The position numbers and the translations under genes are program-made. The notes under the pieces are model-generated. The model worked only from the letters and a program-made list of their open reading frames with translations. It did not search any database and was not told the origin of the DNA. Positions 17,154 to 26,533 of a stretch of DNA of 64,000 bases are shown here, piece after piece (the first letter of the stretch is position 1; each line of letters opens with the position of its first letter). Origin of the DNA: Pseudomonadota bacterium (GTDB lineage: Bacteria; Desulfobacterota; Desulfovibrionia; Desulfovibrionales; Desulfomicrobiaceae); NCBI GenBank assembly GCA_018902545.1, contig JAHIQM010000003.1:34108-98107 (forward strand), in the 5' to 3' direction.

Positions 17154-17188
17154 AGGCTGCTTCGTTCTCGGGGCCAGCCTTTTTGTTT
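17154..17188 (+). terminator. Terminator downstream of the tRNA fragment
   Basis: A 6-bp stem AGGCTG/CAGCCT (17154-17159 with 17175-17180) with a 15-base loop is followed by TTTTTGTTT. It may be the ancestral terminator of the tRNA gene before island insertion. Confidence 0.5.
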
Positions 17189-17402
17189 GATTGCCCGCAT
17201 TATTTCCTTTGCATTCCAGACCAAAGGGGCTTATGGCTCACCTCTCTCGCGTGAGCAGACTTGAGCCTTGAAACCTTGCGGACCCCGTCCGGCAACGGTT
17301 TGTCATCATCTCGTCTTGGAGATTTTCCATTCTTCCGGCACGTCCGGCCTTCGATTGTTCATCACGCCAGTCGTTGATTTTCCTCCAACCACAGGACCAT
17401 TT

Positions 17403-18731
17403 GTGGATTTTTCCTCTTTTTCTTTTGACCAGCGTTTGAACGTTGGCATCCGTGACTGCGGCTATGTTACCCCCACCCCCATTCAAATTCAGGCCATTCC
17501 TTCGGTGCTCGCCGGCAAGGATGTCCTTGGCCTGGCTCAGACCGGCACCGGCAAGACCGCTGCCTTTGCCCTGCCGCTCTTGCAGCGCATGATCAATAAC
17601 GGGATTTCCGTGCGCGGACCGGTGCGGGTGCTTGTGCTGGCCCCGACTCGTGAGCTTGCACTGCAGATCCATGAAACTTTTATTTCCCTTGGCAAGCAGA
17701 CGGGCATCCGTTCCGCTGCCGTATTCGGCGGGGTGGGCGAAACCCCGCAGGTCAAGGCCGCCAGCCAGGCAAGTGTCCTGGTGGCATGCCCCGGACGCCT
17801 GCTTGACCTCGTCAATAGGAGACTGGTCGATCTGTCGCACGTCCACGCCCTGGTTCTCGACGAGGCCGACCGCATGTTCGATATGGGCTTTTTGCCCGAT
17901 CTGCGCCGCATCATGGCCAAATTGCCGGCCAAACGGCAGAATCTGCTGTTTTCCGCAACCATGCCCCCCGAGATCCGTAAGATCGCCGATCAGGTATTGG
18001 TGCAGCCCGCCGTGGTGCAGGTCTCCAACACGGCGCCGCCCGAAAAGATCCAGCACGCGCTGTATCCGGTTTCGGCCGGGCAGAAGATGGCCCTGCTTGA
18101 GGCCTATCTGGGCCGCACTCCGCATGACTGCGTGCTCATCTTCACCCGCACCAAGCATCGCGCCAAGAGCCTGGCTCGTAAGCTGGAGCAAAAAGGGATG
18201 CTCGCGACCTCGCTGCAGGGCAACCTGTCCCAGAATCGCAGGCAGGAAGCCCTGGATGGATTTCGCAGCGGCAAATACCGGATCATGGTCGCCACGGACA
18301 TCGCAGCGCGCGGCATCGACTGCGTGCGCATCTCCCATGTTGTCAATTTCGACCTGCCGGACACGGCTGAAAGCTACACCCATCGCATCGGGCGCACCGG
18401 TCGCGCCGACAAGAGCGGCCAGGCCATAACCCTGGTCGCTCCGGAAGATTCCGCTCAGGTCAACGCCATTGAGCGCATTTTGGGCGGGCGTCTGGAGCGG
18501 ATACGCCTTGAGGGGTTCGCATATTCCTCCGGCGGCGACGAAGCTTCTTTTGAAGAGCCGCGTCCGGCCCGTGCTCCCGGCAGAGGTCCGGGACGCAATG
18601 CGCCTGCGGGCAGATCCGCCCGTCCCGCGACGCGAAGCGCCTCCGATTCACGCACTCCCTCGGGTCGCTCCGGGCAGCCGCGTCGCTCAAGCTCTCCGGC
18701 GCGCGGCGTTTTCGGTGTGGCCGCATCCTGA
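17403..18731 (+). CDS. rhlE: DEAD-box RNA helicase, RhlE-like
   Basis: A full helicase core of about 442 residues: Q-motif region (FSFDQRLNVGIRDCGYVTPTPIQ), Walker A AQTGTGKT, PTRELALQ, DEAD in LVLDEADRMFDMGF, SAT, and HRIGRTGRADKSGQA, followed by a basic Arg/Ser/Pro-rich tail (last ~80 residues) for RNA binding. It unwinds RNA duplexes in the cytoplasm, usually in ribosome assembly or cold adaptation. The frame is open from 17268, but a GTG at 17403 is preferred because the family starts right before FSSFSF and AGGA lies upstream; an ATG at 17268 would add a 45-residue tail with no family resemblance. Confidence 0.88.
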   Translation: MDFSSFSFDQRLNVGIRDCGYVTPTPIQIQAIPSVLAGKDVLGLAQTGTGKTAAFALPLLQRMINNGISVRGPVRVLVLAPTRELALQIHETFISLGKQTGIRSAAVFGGVGETPQVKAASQASVLVACPGRLLDLVNRRLVDLSHVHALVLDEADRMFDMGFLPDLRRIMAKLPAKRQNLLFSATMPPEIRKIADQVLVQPAVVQVSNTAPPEKIQHALYPVSAGQKMALLEAYLGRTPHDCVLIFTRTKHRAKSLARKLEQKGMLATSLQGNLSQNRRQEALDGFRSGKYRIMVATDIAARGIDCVRISHVVNFDLPDTAESYTHRIGRTGRADKSGQAITLVAPEDSAQVNAIERILGGRLERIRLEGFAYSSGGDEASFEEPRPARAPGRGPGRNAPAGRSARPATRSASDSRTPSGRSGQPRRSSSPARGVFGVAAS

Positions 18732-18777
18732 TCTCGCCCGGAACATTGCCCTGACTGAAGGTTTTTTAGTTCAAATC

Positions 18778-18813
18778 AAAACCCCCTGCTCGCAGCCGCG
18801 CGCAGGGGGTTTT
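18778..18813. terminator. Bidirectional terminator between rhlE and motB
   Basis: A 12-bp stem AAAACCCCCTGC (18778-18789 with 18802-18813) flanked by A and T runs lies between two convergent genes. Confidence 0.85.
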
Positions 18814-18841
18814 GTGTTCCATCGATAAAGTGCCGGACTGC

Positions 18842-19735
18842 CTACCGGGAGGGGAGCTGCGGTGGGCCTGAAGGCGTGGGCGCGTACGTGTCGTTGAGGG
18901 GATTGACGGACAGGGGTCCGTTCTCTGTTTTGGTTCCGTTTAAATCCAAGGGAGTGAGCGTGGGGTCGTTGAAGAGCAGAATGCTGACCCTGCGGTTGCG
19001 GGGATCTTCCGGGTTTTCGCGGATGAGCGGCTGGGTGGCCGCATATCCGGCCACGCGGACCATGCGCTTGGGGTCCAGCCCGAATTCCTCCAGGATGACG
19101 CGCGCCGAAGAGGCGCGGTCCGTGGAAAGTTCCCAGTTGGTGTAACGGGAGAGGGGCCCTCCCAGGGGCACGGCGTCGGTGTGGCCTTCGACGGCGATCT
19201 GGTTAGGCAGGTCGCGCACGGTGTCGGCGATGACCCGCAGCACGTTGCGCGCGTCCCCGGTCAGCTGGGCACTGGCCGAGTCAAAAAACGGGGTCCCTTC
19301 GTCGTAGAGCATCTGGATGCGCACTCCGTTATCGAAGGTGTCGACGATGAGTTCTTCCTTATACTCCTTCAGACGCTCCTCGATCATCTTGGCCATGGCT
19401 TCCTTGAGGATTTCCTCCTGGGACTTGCCCTCGGCGAACATGCCAGCCGTTCCTTCGATGATCAGCGGCTTGAGCTGCGGATCAGCCGCGTTCTCGCCGC
19501 CAGGGCCGATGCTCATGGATGGCGGCGGTCCGTCGATGAGCGAAAATTCCTTGAAATAGATGGAGAGCTGCTCCTTCTTTTCTTCGCTGACGTTGTTCAG
19601 GAGCCACATCAGGAGGAAAAAGGCCATCATCGCGGTCACGAAGTCGGCGTAGGCGATCTTCCAGGCACCTCCGTGGTGCCCGCCATGTCCGCCCTTTTTG
19701 ACTTTCTTGATGATGACGGCTTTTTTTTCAGCCAT
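18842..19735 (-). CDS. motB: Flagellar motor stator protein MotB
   Basis: A 297-residue MotB. A basic N-terminus (KKAVIIKKVKK, HGGHHGGAWK) leads into the single transmembrane helix carrying the proton-channel aspartate D31 (IAYADFVTAMMAFFLLMWLL). A periplasmic OmpA-type peptidoglycan-binding domain follows (QIAVEGHTDAVPLGG, NWELSTDRASSARVILEEFG). It anchors MotA/MotB stators to the cell wall. motA lies 30 bp upstream, so the two form an operon. Confidence 0.93.
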   Translation of the reverse strand: MAEKKAVIIKKVKKGGHGGHHGGAWKIAYADFVTAMMAFFLLMWLLNNVSEEKKEQLSIYFKEFSLIDGPPPSMSIGPGGENAADPQLKPLIIEGTAGMFAEGKSQEEILKEAMAKMIEERLKEYKEELIVDTFDNGVRIQMLYDEGTPFFDSASAQLTGDARNVLRVIADTVRDLPNQIAVEGHTDAVPLGGPLSRYTNWELSTDRASSARVILEEFGLDPKRMVRVAGYAATQPLIRENPEDPRNRRVSILLFNDPTLTPLDLNGTKTENGPLSVNPLNDTYAPTPSGPPQLPSR

Positions 19736-19765
19736 GAGTCCTGTCCCTGTTCGACCCTTGTCGGG

Positions 19766-20617
19766 TTATTTTTTGCGCACGGCGCTTTCAAGTTCTTCGA
19801 AAGTGGGGCGGGACGAGCTGGGCACGGCTCGACGCGCGGCTTCCAGGGCCAGGGCCGGAGCCCAGCCCAGGGCAAAGGACATGATGGCTGTCTTGGCCAC
19901 GTTCATGAGCGTGTGTTGGTCGCGAGTTTGGTGTTCGATGTTGGTCGCGAAAGGAGCGACATAGCCGTATGCCAGCAGAATGCCGAGGAATGTGCCGACC
20001 AGGGCCGCGCCGATGTGCTTGCCGAGAATTTCCGGGGGTTCATTGATGGCGCCCATGGTGATGACGACGCCGAGTACGCAGGCCACGATGCCGAGTGCGG
20101 GCAGGGAGTCGGCGAGTTTAGAGATCGTACCCGAGGCGATGGACTCTTCCTCGTGGTGGGTGTCGATGTCGATGTCCATGAGGGTCTCGAACTCGTGCGG
20201 TTCCATGCCGGCCATGGCGTAGGTCTTGACGTTGTCACAGATGAAGTCGAGCACGTGATGGTTCTTGATGACAAAAGGATAGGGCGTGAAGATGCTGCTC
20301 TCCATGGGCTTGTTGGCATGGCTTTCCAGGGCGATGATGCCCTCGTGCTTGGCCAGGGTAAGCAGGTCATAGAGCGCCCGCAGGAGCTGCAGGTATTCGT
20401 CTTTTCCAGGGGCCTTGGCCGTGAACACGCTGCTGAAGCCCTTGATGGTGAGCTTGATGACCTTCAGCGGAGAGGAGATGAGAAAGGTTCCGATCGCCGC
20501 GCCGACAATGGTGACGACTTCGGCGGGTTGCCAAAGAACGCTGAAGTTGCCGTGGGCCATGGCATAGCCACCAGCGACACAGGCAGTAACAACCAGTAAT
20601 CCTATGATCGCAAACAT
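19766..20617 (-). CDS. motA: Flagellar motor stator protein MotA
   Basis: A 283-residue MotA with four transmembrane segments (about 1-20, 33-52, 170-190 and 205-225). The long cytoplasmic loop carries LLRALYDLLTLAKHEGIIALESH, which contacts the rotor. The conserved prolines near the channel are visible (DSLPALGIVACVLGVV and INEPPEILGKHIGAALVGT). Together with MotB it forms the stator complex. The preceding gene on the strand is the TPR lipoprotein, 179 bp upstream. Confidence 0.94.
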   Translation of the reverse strand: MFAIIGLLVVTACVAGGYAMAHGNFSVLWQPAEVVTIVGAAIGTFLISSPLKVIKLTIKGFSSVFTAKAPGKDEYLQLLRALYDLLTLAKHEGIIALESHANKPMESSIFTPYPFVIKNHHVLDFICDNVKTYAMAGMEPHEFETLMDIDIDTHHEEESIASGTISKLADSLPALGIVACVLGVVITMGAINEPPEILGKHIGAALVGTFLGILLAYGYVAPFATNIEHQTRDQHTLMNVAKTAIMSFALGWAPALALEAARRAVPSSSRPTFEELESAVRKK

Positions 20618-20796
20618 CGCGTTGTAATCCGCTCCTGTCTTTGAATTGGAATTCGTCCCGGATGGTGTCGGCGGAGTGACGCCGTGTCACGCGCTAAAAC
20701 ACCTATCGGAAAAGAAATGAAACGTCTAATGCCAAAGCCGCCCATTGCCTTGCCGGAGCAGGACGCGCATCGAAAGATGTGGTTCAACTCGTGCGC

Positions 20797-22125
20797 TCAC
20801 CTCGCCTGTGCTCGGATGGCCTCGGCCCTTTGCCGGTACATGGAGGATGCCCCTTCGTCGCCTGCGTCCTTCACGGTCATGGCCAGGGCTTCCAGGGTGT
20901 CGGCCACGATCGGCGCCGACATGCCGAACAGGCGTTCACGGATGGCCAGGGCTCGCATGAAGGCGCTTTTTGCCTGGTCCAGATTGCCGAGCTTGCGTTC
21001 GACCACGCCGAGATTGTGCAGGAGTTGCGCCACGTCGCCGTGATCCCGGCTCAGGTTGGCTTCGCTGATGGCCAGCGCGCTTTCGTACAGAGGCTTGGCC
21101 TCAGCAAAGCGCCCTTGGGCATAATGAACTGAAGCCAGATTGCCAAGGGAAATTGCGACATCAATATGATCTGCAGGCAACGCTTGTTCCTGCAGGAGCA
21201 GCACGCGACCGTAAAGCTCCCGGGCCTCATCAAGGCGGCTCTGCGCCCGCATCAGGTTGCCCAGAGCCGTCAAGGGGTGGGCCATGCGGACGCTGCCCGG
21301 ACCGTATGCCCTCTCGCCGATGGCCACAGCCCTGCGGGCCAAGGGTTCGGCGTCGGCGACCATGCCCTGGGCCATAAGTACCTCTACCAGGCTGCTGAGC
21401 GTAGTGATGAGCCAGGGATGATTCGGCCCCAGGGCCTCTACCTTGATGGTCAGGGAGCGCTCCAGCAAGGTGCGGGCCTGGGAAAACCTTTTGCGAGCCT
21501 GTTCGACCCCGGCCAGGCTGTCGAGAGTGCGGGCGACTTGCGGGTGTCCTGATCCGAGCTGCTTTTCCCTGATGGACAGCGCACGCCGCAACAGCGGTTC
21601 GCCCTGTTCGAGGAGCCCCCGGCGCAGGTAGAGTTCGCCCAGGTTGCTGAGGGTGTCGGCCAGTTCGGCGTCTTCGGAGCCAAATTTAGCCTCCCGGATT
21701 TCCAGCGCCCGGATGAACGCATCCTCCGCTTCGGAAGGCTGGTTCAGATTCACATAGAGTTCGCCGAGATTGCCCAGCGTCGTGGCCACTTCCGCGTGGC
21801 TCCGGCCCAGGACCTGCTCGCGCATGGCCAGGGCTCTTTCCAGCGGATTTCTGGCCTCCTCATATCTGCCAAGGGCCGCGTAGGTGACCCCGAGGTTGTT
21901 CAGGGATGTGGCCAGTTCGGCATTGTCCCGGGGCATGAACCCCTGCGCCAGGTCGACTTCCTTGCGGGCGGTGGCCAGGGCTTGTTCGTAGGACGCACCG
22001 GAGTAGAGGGTGATGAATTCCCTGTTGAGCCGCAGCCATTCTTCCTGAGCCGCCGAGGAATTAGCCTGATGGCCCGCGCAGGCCGGGAGCAGGAATAGGA
22101 CAAGCATTGGGATCAAAGATTTCAC
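20797..22125 (-). CDS. Tetratricopeptide-repeat lipoprotein
   Basis: A lipoprotein of about 442 residues made almost entirely of kinesin-light-chain-type TPRs of 42 residues (pattern VATTLGNLGELYxxxxxxxEAExxxxRALEIRE, about eight copies). The start is a GTG at 22125 after GGAG: it gives a short signal peptide with lipobox LLPAC, whereas the open frame further upstream overlaps the next gene and has no signal. It should sit in the periplasm on a membrane as a protein-interaction scaffold. The partner is unknown; its place before motAB is suggestive only. Confidence 0.8.
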   Translation of the reverse strand: MKSLIPMLVLFLLPACAGHQANSSAAQEEWLRLNREFITLYSGASYEQALATARKEVDLAQGFMPRDNAELATSLNNLGVTYAALGRYEEARNPLERALAMREQVLGRSHAEVATTLGNLGELYVNLNQPSEAEDAFIRALEIREAKFGSEDAELADTLSNLGELYLRRGLLEQGEPLLRRALSIREKQLGSGHPQVARTLDSLAGVEQARKRFSQARTLLERSLTIKVEALGPNHPWLITTLSSLVEVLMAQGMVADAEPLARRAVAIGERAYGPGSVRMAHPLTALGNLMRAQSRLDEARELYGRVLLLQEQALPADHIDVAISLGNLASVHYAQGRFAEAKPLYESALAISEANLSRDHGDVAQLLHNLGVVERKLGNLDQAKSAFMRALAIRERLFGMSAPIVADTLEALAMTVKDAGDEGASSMYRQRAEAIRAQAR

Positions 22126-22223
22126 GGTTTGTCTCCAGCAGTGTTGCGATGGTGTATTTCTATCCGGGACAGGCCCCGAGTACAATAAATTTCGTTTTCG
22201 CCAGGGGGGATGCGGGTTGCAAT

Positions 22224-23855
22224 TCAAGCCTGACCCGGCATCACGGCGCTGACGATCCAGTCGATGGAGTGGCCGGTGCGCAGGCCGGTGTCGATGATCC
22301 AGTCCGGGGGGACCCGTTCGTTCTTGCGCGCGTTGGAGATGGCGGCGGCGGACACGCTCAGAAACGAAGCCAGTTCGCGGTCGGTGCGCGTGCCCGAGGC
22401 GAGCTTGAGTCGCTCGATGACCATGGCCGCCTTGCGCAGGCCGACCTGTTCCGTGATGTCGCGAACCACCACGTACATGCGCGGTTCGCCGTAGATGGCG
22501 TCGTTGAAGATCAGGCGAGCCAGCACCGTGGAGTAGTTTCCGGTCTGGTTGCGGATGCGGCATTCCAGATGCTGTTCGCGGCGTTCGCGCAGGACCAGAT
22601 GCGTGGCCTGGCGCACGGTGGGCAGGTCGTCGGCGTGGATGAGGTCAAGCACCGGTCGCATGTCAAGGGTATAGGCGTCGAAGGTGCGTGGCGGGCCGTA
22701 TATGGATGGGCTCAAGGTCCGGGTCGAGCGGCGCAGGATGCGGCCCTGGTCATCGGTGACCACGACCACGTCCTCTTCCCTGACCCGCAACTGATCCATG
22801 AAGGCGTTCTCCTGCAGCACCTTGGCGGAAATGTCCTGGGCAATGCCCAAGAGGCCGATGACCTCCTGGCGGTCGTCGTCAAAGATGGGGCGACGGACGA
22901 CCCTGTGCCAGACCTGCGGGTTCGCCAGATGAGGCACCGCAGGGTGAAGAAGCTCCTGCTTTTCTTCGAAGACCTTGACCGCCGCCTCGATGGGGAAGCG
23001 GGCCTGTCCGGGATCTAGAAAGTCGCACTCGGTGCGGCCGATGACCTCGGCGCGTTCGCGGCCGTATGCCTTGAGATAGGCATCGTTGGCCGCGACGATG
23101 CGCAGGTCCCGGCCGCAGACCCAGGCCAGATCCGGCAGGGCGTCGACGATGCGCGTGAATTCCGCCGCCAGTTTGGAGGTGAAGGCGAAGGGGCGCTGCT
23201 GGAAAAAGCCGCTGTAGGCGAGAATCCTGCCGTCTGCGCCCCGGATGGATTCTGCCGTGTACCACAGGGTCAGCGGCGAGCCATCCTTGCAGCGCAGGGT
23301 GACGGCCCCGTTTTCGACTTCACTGCGTTCTTTGAGCTGGTTGACGATACGCTTGCGGGAGGCGGCGGTGTAATAGAAATGCCGGGCCGGTCTGCCCACC
23401 AGTTCATCCCTGGAATATCCACAAATGGCGCAAAGCGCCTGGCTTGCAGCCTGGATGATGCCGCTTGGCAGGACCGTGAAGCCCATCTCCTGCCCGGGGC
23501 CGGTACTCCTGAAGGTTCCCCAGGCCAGGATGAGAGCGCCGTCGCCAGCTGGGACGGTGACGCATTTCCAGCTCACCAGTCGTGTTCCCGCCCCGTCGGG
23601 AAGGATGACGCGCAGCCGCGTCTCGCGAACGGGAGGAGTGCACGCGTGCAGGTCCGCGAAATCCTGAGCCCGCGTTTGGGCCTGAAGTTGCGCGGCGATG
23701 TCCTGGGGCGCAACCCCTTTGGCCGGAGCGTTTTGGATCGCGCGCAGGGCCGTGTTGGCGAAGAGCACCTTTCCCGTCCGGTCGAGAATCAGCGCCAGGT
23801 CGCTCATGCCCTCAAGGCGCGGAGTGTAGAAGTCCAGAAGCTCACTCACTTTCAC
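22224..23855 (-). CDS. Multi-PAS regulator with C-terminal phage CI-type HTH
   Basis: A 543-residue cytoplasmic protein with about four PAS domains (roughly 10-110, 125-235, 238-350 and 355-475) and a C-terminal helix-turn-helix (IERLKLASGTRTDRELASFL then SVSAAAISNARKNERVPPDW) of the bacteriophage CI repressor family. No kinase or AAA+ domain is present. Such one-component sensors are common in Desulfovibrionales. It is probably a repressor or activator answering redox or ligand cues; targets are unknown. The palindrome CTGTA-tcgc-TACAG 14 bp before its start may be its own operator. It is divergent from the FadL-type porin gene. Confidence 0.82.
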   Translation of the reverse strand: MKVSELLDFYTPRLEGMSDLALILDRTGKVLFANTALRAIQNAPAKGVAPQDIAAQLQAQTRAQDFADLHACTPPVRETRLRVILPDGAGTRLVSWKCVTVPAGDGALILAWGTFRSTGPGQEMGFTVLPSGIIQAASQALCAICGYSRDELVGRPARHFYYTAASRKRIVNQLKERSEVENGAVTLRCKDGSPLTLWYTAESIRGADGRILAYSGFFQQRPFAFTSKLAAEFTRIVDALPDLAWVCGRDLRIVAANDAYLKAYGRERAEVIGRTECDFLDPGQARFPIEAAVKVFEEKQELLHPAVPHLANPQVWHRVVRRPIFDDDRQEVIGLLGIAQDISAKVLQENAFMDQLRVREEDVVVVTDDQGRILRRSTRTLSPSIYGPPRTFDAYTLDMRPVLDLIHADDLPTVRQATHLVLRERREQHLECRIRNQTGNYSTVLARLIFNDAIYGEPRMYVVVRDITEQVGLRKAAMVIERLKLASGTRTDRELASFLSVSAAAISNARKNERVPPDWIIDTGLRTGHSIDWIVSAVMPGQA

Positions 23856-23868
23856 GGGTTCACCGTCG

Positions 23869-23882
23869 CTGTATCGCTACAG
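23869..23882. promoter_or_regulatory. Short palindrome in the divergent promoter region
   Basis: CTGTA-TCGC-TACAG is a 5-bp-arm inverted repeat immediately upstream of the PAS-HTH gene and 43 bp from the porin -35 box. It is a candidate operator for the CI-type HTH protein. Confidence 0.3.
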
Positions 23883-23924
23883 AGTTTATTCATAAAAAAT
23901 GAACATAAAATTAAATGTAATTCA

Positions 23925-23952
23925 TTGACGTTTTACTTCTGCCTGCTACAGT
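23925..23952 (+). promoter_or_regulatory. Sigma-70-type promoter of the FadL-like gene
   Basis: TTGACG (23925-23930), a 16-bp spacer and TACAGT (23947-23952) give a transcript starting about 45 bases before the ATG at 24004. Confidence 0.55.
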
Positions 23953-24003
23953 CCCGGGGCCCTGTCAACGTCGGCGGGGTAAATCACTAGCGGGAGAAGA
24001 GAA

Positions 24004-25293
24004 ATGCGAAGATGGATCCTGGTGTTGTGTGTAGTGCTTTGTCCTCTGCAGGCCTTGGCTGCGGGTTATGCCGTGTATGAATGGGGAGCCAGGGGCAACG
24101 CCTTGGGCGGGGCCATGGTGGCCCGTGACGCGGACCCTTCGTCGGTGGCCTACAACCCGGCCGCGATCACCGATCTGCCCGGCAAGCAGTTCCAGATCGG
24201 GGCGACCGCCATCGCGCCCTCGGCGACCATGAACGTGAAGTCTCCGGGTCAGGAAAACATGGATTTTTCGGACACCATCTGGGGCCTCCCGACCATGTAT
24301 TACACCCACCAGCTCTCCGACAATTACTGGTTCGGACTGGGCATGTTTTCGCGGGTGGGCCTGGGCACCGAATACGAGGACGCCGATACCTGGGCCGGGC
24401 GCTACAACTGCTCCTATGCGGCCATCAAGTCCGTCTCCATCAACCCCAACCTGGCCATGAAGTTCTCCGATGCTTTTTCGTTGGCCGTGGGTGTGGAGGC
24501 GACGTATCTGGATTTTGGGTATAATACGACCATTGATGCGAATAAGGCGCTCACTCCAGCCAACCCTTCCGATGACAATGAACCCTCTACCACTTCTACT
24601 GACATCTTGCAGGAGATTTCGACTGATGGGTGGGGGTATGGCTTCAACTTGGGCGCAAGATACCGGCCTTACGACTGGCTAGCCTTTGGCGTGTTGTGGC
24701 GTAGCGAGATTCAACTCACTGTTCATGGTGATGTGGACTTTACAAAAAAGGGCAACGTCTTGCCGTCGTCAATTTTACTGAACGATACGACAGTCTCAGG
24801 TACCGAGCCCATCCCTGAGTCTTTCACCATGGGAGTTATGGTCAAACCCATGGATCGGCTCAGTCTGGAGTTTGATGCCGTATGGACAAAATGGAGCGCC
24901 TATAAATCTTTGATCATAAAATACGGGGATCCGCTTTTCGGAGCTAAGGACGAGGTGGAGGGGATCAAGAACTGGAGCGACACGTGGAGATTTCAGTTCG
25001 GAGCCGAGTATGCCTTGACCGACAACTTCGACTTGCGTGTGGGCTACGTGTACGACCAGTCTCCGGTCAATAACGATTACGAGGACTTTGCGGTCCCCTG
25101 CACCGATCGTCAGATAGTGACCCTGGGCGCGGGCTTGAAAATAAGCGACGCCTGGGTCGTGGATGCGTCCTACGGTTACCTGTGGATGAAAGACCGGGCT
25201 TATGAAGCCAGACCGGCGGAGGGAATTGTCGAACTGGATCGCGAAGACGCCCACGCCCATATGGCAGGACTGAGCGTGACCTACAAATTCTGA
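24004..25293 (+). CDS. OmpP1/FadL-family outer-membrane transport protein
   Basis: A 429-residue exported beta-barrel. The signal peptide (about 1-19) ends before AGYAVYEWGARGNALGGAM, the typical N-terminal plug motif of FadL proteins, followed by ARDADPSSVAYNPAAITDLPG. Alternating amphipathic strands fill the rest and the protein ends in a terminal aromatic (SVTYKF) for BAM recognition. It should move long-chain fatty acids or other hydrophobic compounds across the outer membrane. GGGAGAAGAGAA precedes the ATG. It is transcribed away from the PAS-HTH regulator and followed by a strong terminator. Confidence 0.9.
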   Translation: MRRWILVLCVVLCPLQALAAGYAVYEWGARGNALGGAMVARDADPSSVAYNPAAITDLPGKQFQIGATAIAPSATMNVKSPGQENMDFSDTIWGLPTMYYTHQLSDNYWFGLGMFSRVGLGTEYEDADTWAGRYNCSYAAIKSVSINPNLAMKFSDAFSLAVGVEATYLDFGYNTTIDANKALTPANPSDDNEPSTTSTDILQEISTDGWGYGFNLGARYRPYDWLAFGVLWRSEIQLTVHGDVDFTKKGNVLPSSILLNDTTVSGTEPIPESFTMGVMVKPMDRLSLEFDAVWTKWSAYKSLIIKYGDPLFGAKDEVEGIKNWSDTWRFQFGAEYALTDNFDLRVGYVYDQSPVNNDYEDFAVPCTDRQIVTLGAGLKISDAWVVDASYGYLWMKDRAYEARPAEGIVELDREDAHAHMAGLSVTYKF

Positions 25294-25318
25294 TTGTCAG
25301 GGATCTTTGGCTGCAAAC

Positions 25319-25359
25319 GACAAGGCCGCCGCGTCCGTAGTGGGCGCGGCGGCCTTGTC
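25319..25359. terminator. Bidirectional terminator after the FadL-like gene
   Basis: A 15-bp perfect stem GACAAGGCCGCCGCG (25319-25333 with 25345-25359) lies between convergent genes. Confidence 0.8.
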
Positions 25360-25376
25360 CTTGGTGGTGGGCAGGA

Positions 25377-26243
25377 TCACTGAAACATGGCGGCAATCTT
25401 TTTGAGTTGATCAGTGATGTCGGCTTTGATTTCCTCTTCGTTCACCCCGGAGAGGTCGAGAACGTTACTCTGGAGCCAATAGCCCTCGGGTACGCCGGGC
25501 AGTGCGGCATAGCCGAATTGTTGCGTCAAATGGCGTGCGAAGCGCAACAGGGAATGCAGGCTGCGGCTGTCGGGGTCGAGGTTTGGTTCGGGTTTGTGGT
25601 AGGAGGCGATGATGTCAGGAACGAAATCCGGAAAGCTCCAGCGCTTGACCATCTCTGCGCCAAGTTCGAAGTGGTCGAATCCGTCGAAGAGTTCTTTCTC
25701 CCGCGCATAGATTTCCGGGAGTGGGCGAGACATGTCTTCGTGTATAAATTTCGCGAACTGCGTATAATAATTGATGATCAGTACCGGAATGCCGATGACA
25801 TGCATGAGCCCCAGCGGGTAAGTCATGGCGACCATTTCCGTGGGCAGGGCCTTGATCTGGGGACAGTCCTGGATGAGCCGCTGCATGGTCAGGGATACGG
25901 CGAGGTTTTGTTTCCAGATCGCGCGCAGGAGCTTGTTGATTTCCGAGTTGTCGGATCTGAACGCCGATTCAAGCACAACGTGAAAGATGATTCGGCGAAT
26001 TTCTTTCATTCCCAGTCGATTGATGGCTATACGCAGATTGGTGATCTCCGAGATTCCCGCATACAATGGGGAATTGGCGCAGGCCAGGATGGAGCCGAAG
26101 ATGGCCGGATCCAGTTCGACGGTCCGGGCGAAGACTTCCATGTCCGGATCGGGTGAATTGAGCTGTTTCATCAGTTCCATCCCGACTGCTTTGATGCCCG
26201 GAACATTGAAGTCGATGTGGGCAAGTCGTTTGACCGAGTGCAT
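25377..26243 (-). CDS. HDOD-domain protein
   Basis: A protein of about 288 residues with one HDOD domain (about 20-220; VPGIKAVGMELMKQLNSPDPD, LACANSPLYAG, LRIAINRLGMKEIRRIIFHV), a catalytically inactive HD-GYP relative found in signalling proteins. The ATG at 26243 (MHSVKRLAHIDF) is preferred to one 33 codons upstream because GGATAAG precedes it and it starts at the domain edge. It probably takes part in c-di-GMP or stress signalling by binding partners; nothing in the sequence says which. Confidence 0.85.
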   Translation of the reverse strand: MHSVKRLAHIDFNVPGIKAVGMELMKQLNSPDPDMEVFARTVELDPAIFGSILACANSPLYAGISEITNLRIAINRLGMKEIRRIIFHVVLESAFRSDNSEINKLLRAIWKQNLAVSLTMQRLIQDCPQIKALPTEMVAMTYPLGLMHVIGIPVLIINYYTQFAKFIHEDMSRPLPEIYAREKELFDGFDHFELGAEMVKRWSFPDFVPDIIASYHKPEPNLDPDSRSLHSLLRFARHLTQQFGYAALPGVPEGYWLQSNVLDLSGVNEEEIKADITDQLKKIAAMFQ

Positions 26244-26533
26244 GTTCTTATCCGGTGTTGAGGTGTCTTGAGTTGCTTTCCGATACAATGTCAGCGGCCG
26301 CGCATCAAGCCCGGATGCAAGCCGGGGAGGCGTATTTTGCAAAGATTTCTGACTTTAAAGCCCATGAGAGCAGAGTCGGCGTTTTGTCTGCGTCTCTTGA
26401 AAGTGCCCGTAGCAGAAGAAAAGGGGTGATTTCGGTCTAGACGAAGAGAAGTCGTGAATAAACCTTCTGGTTGTTGGTTTTATCCTTTTGAGGTAGGATG
26501 ACTTGGGTATAAAAACAGCATCCAAGAGGGACC

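Noticed and set aside
20618..20796. A flagellar sigma-28 promoter before motA
   Set aside because: A TCCGATAG-like -10 exists on the minus strand but no matching TAAA -35 at the right distance.
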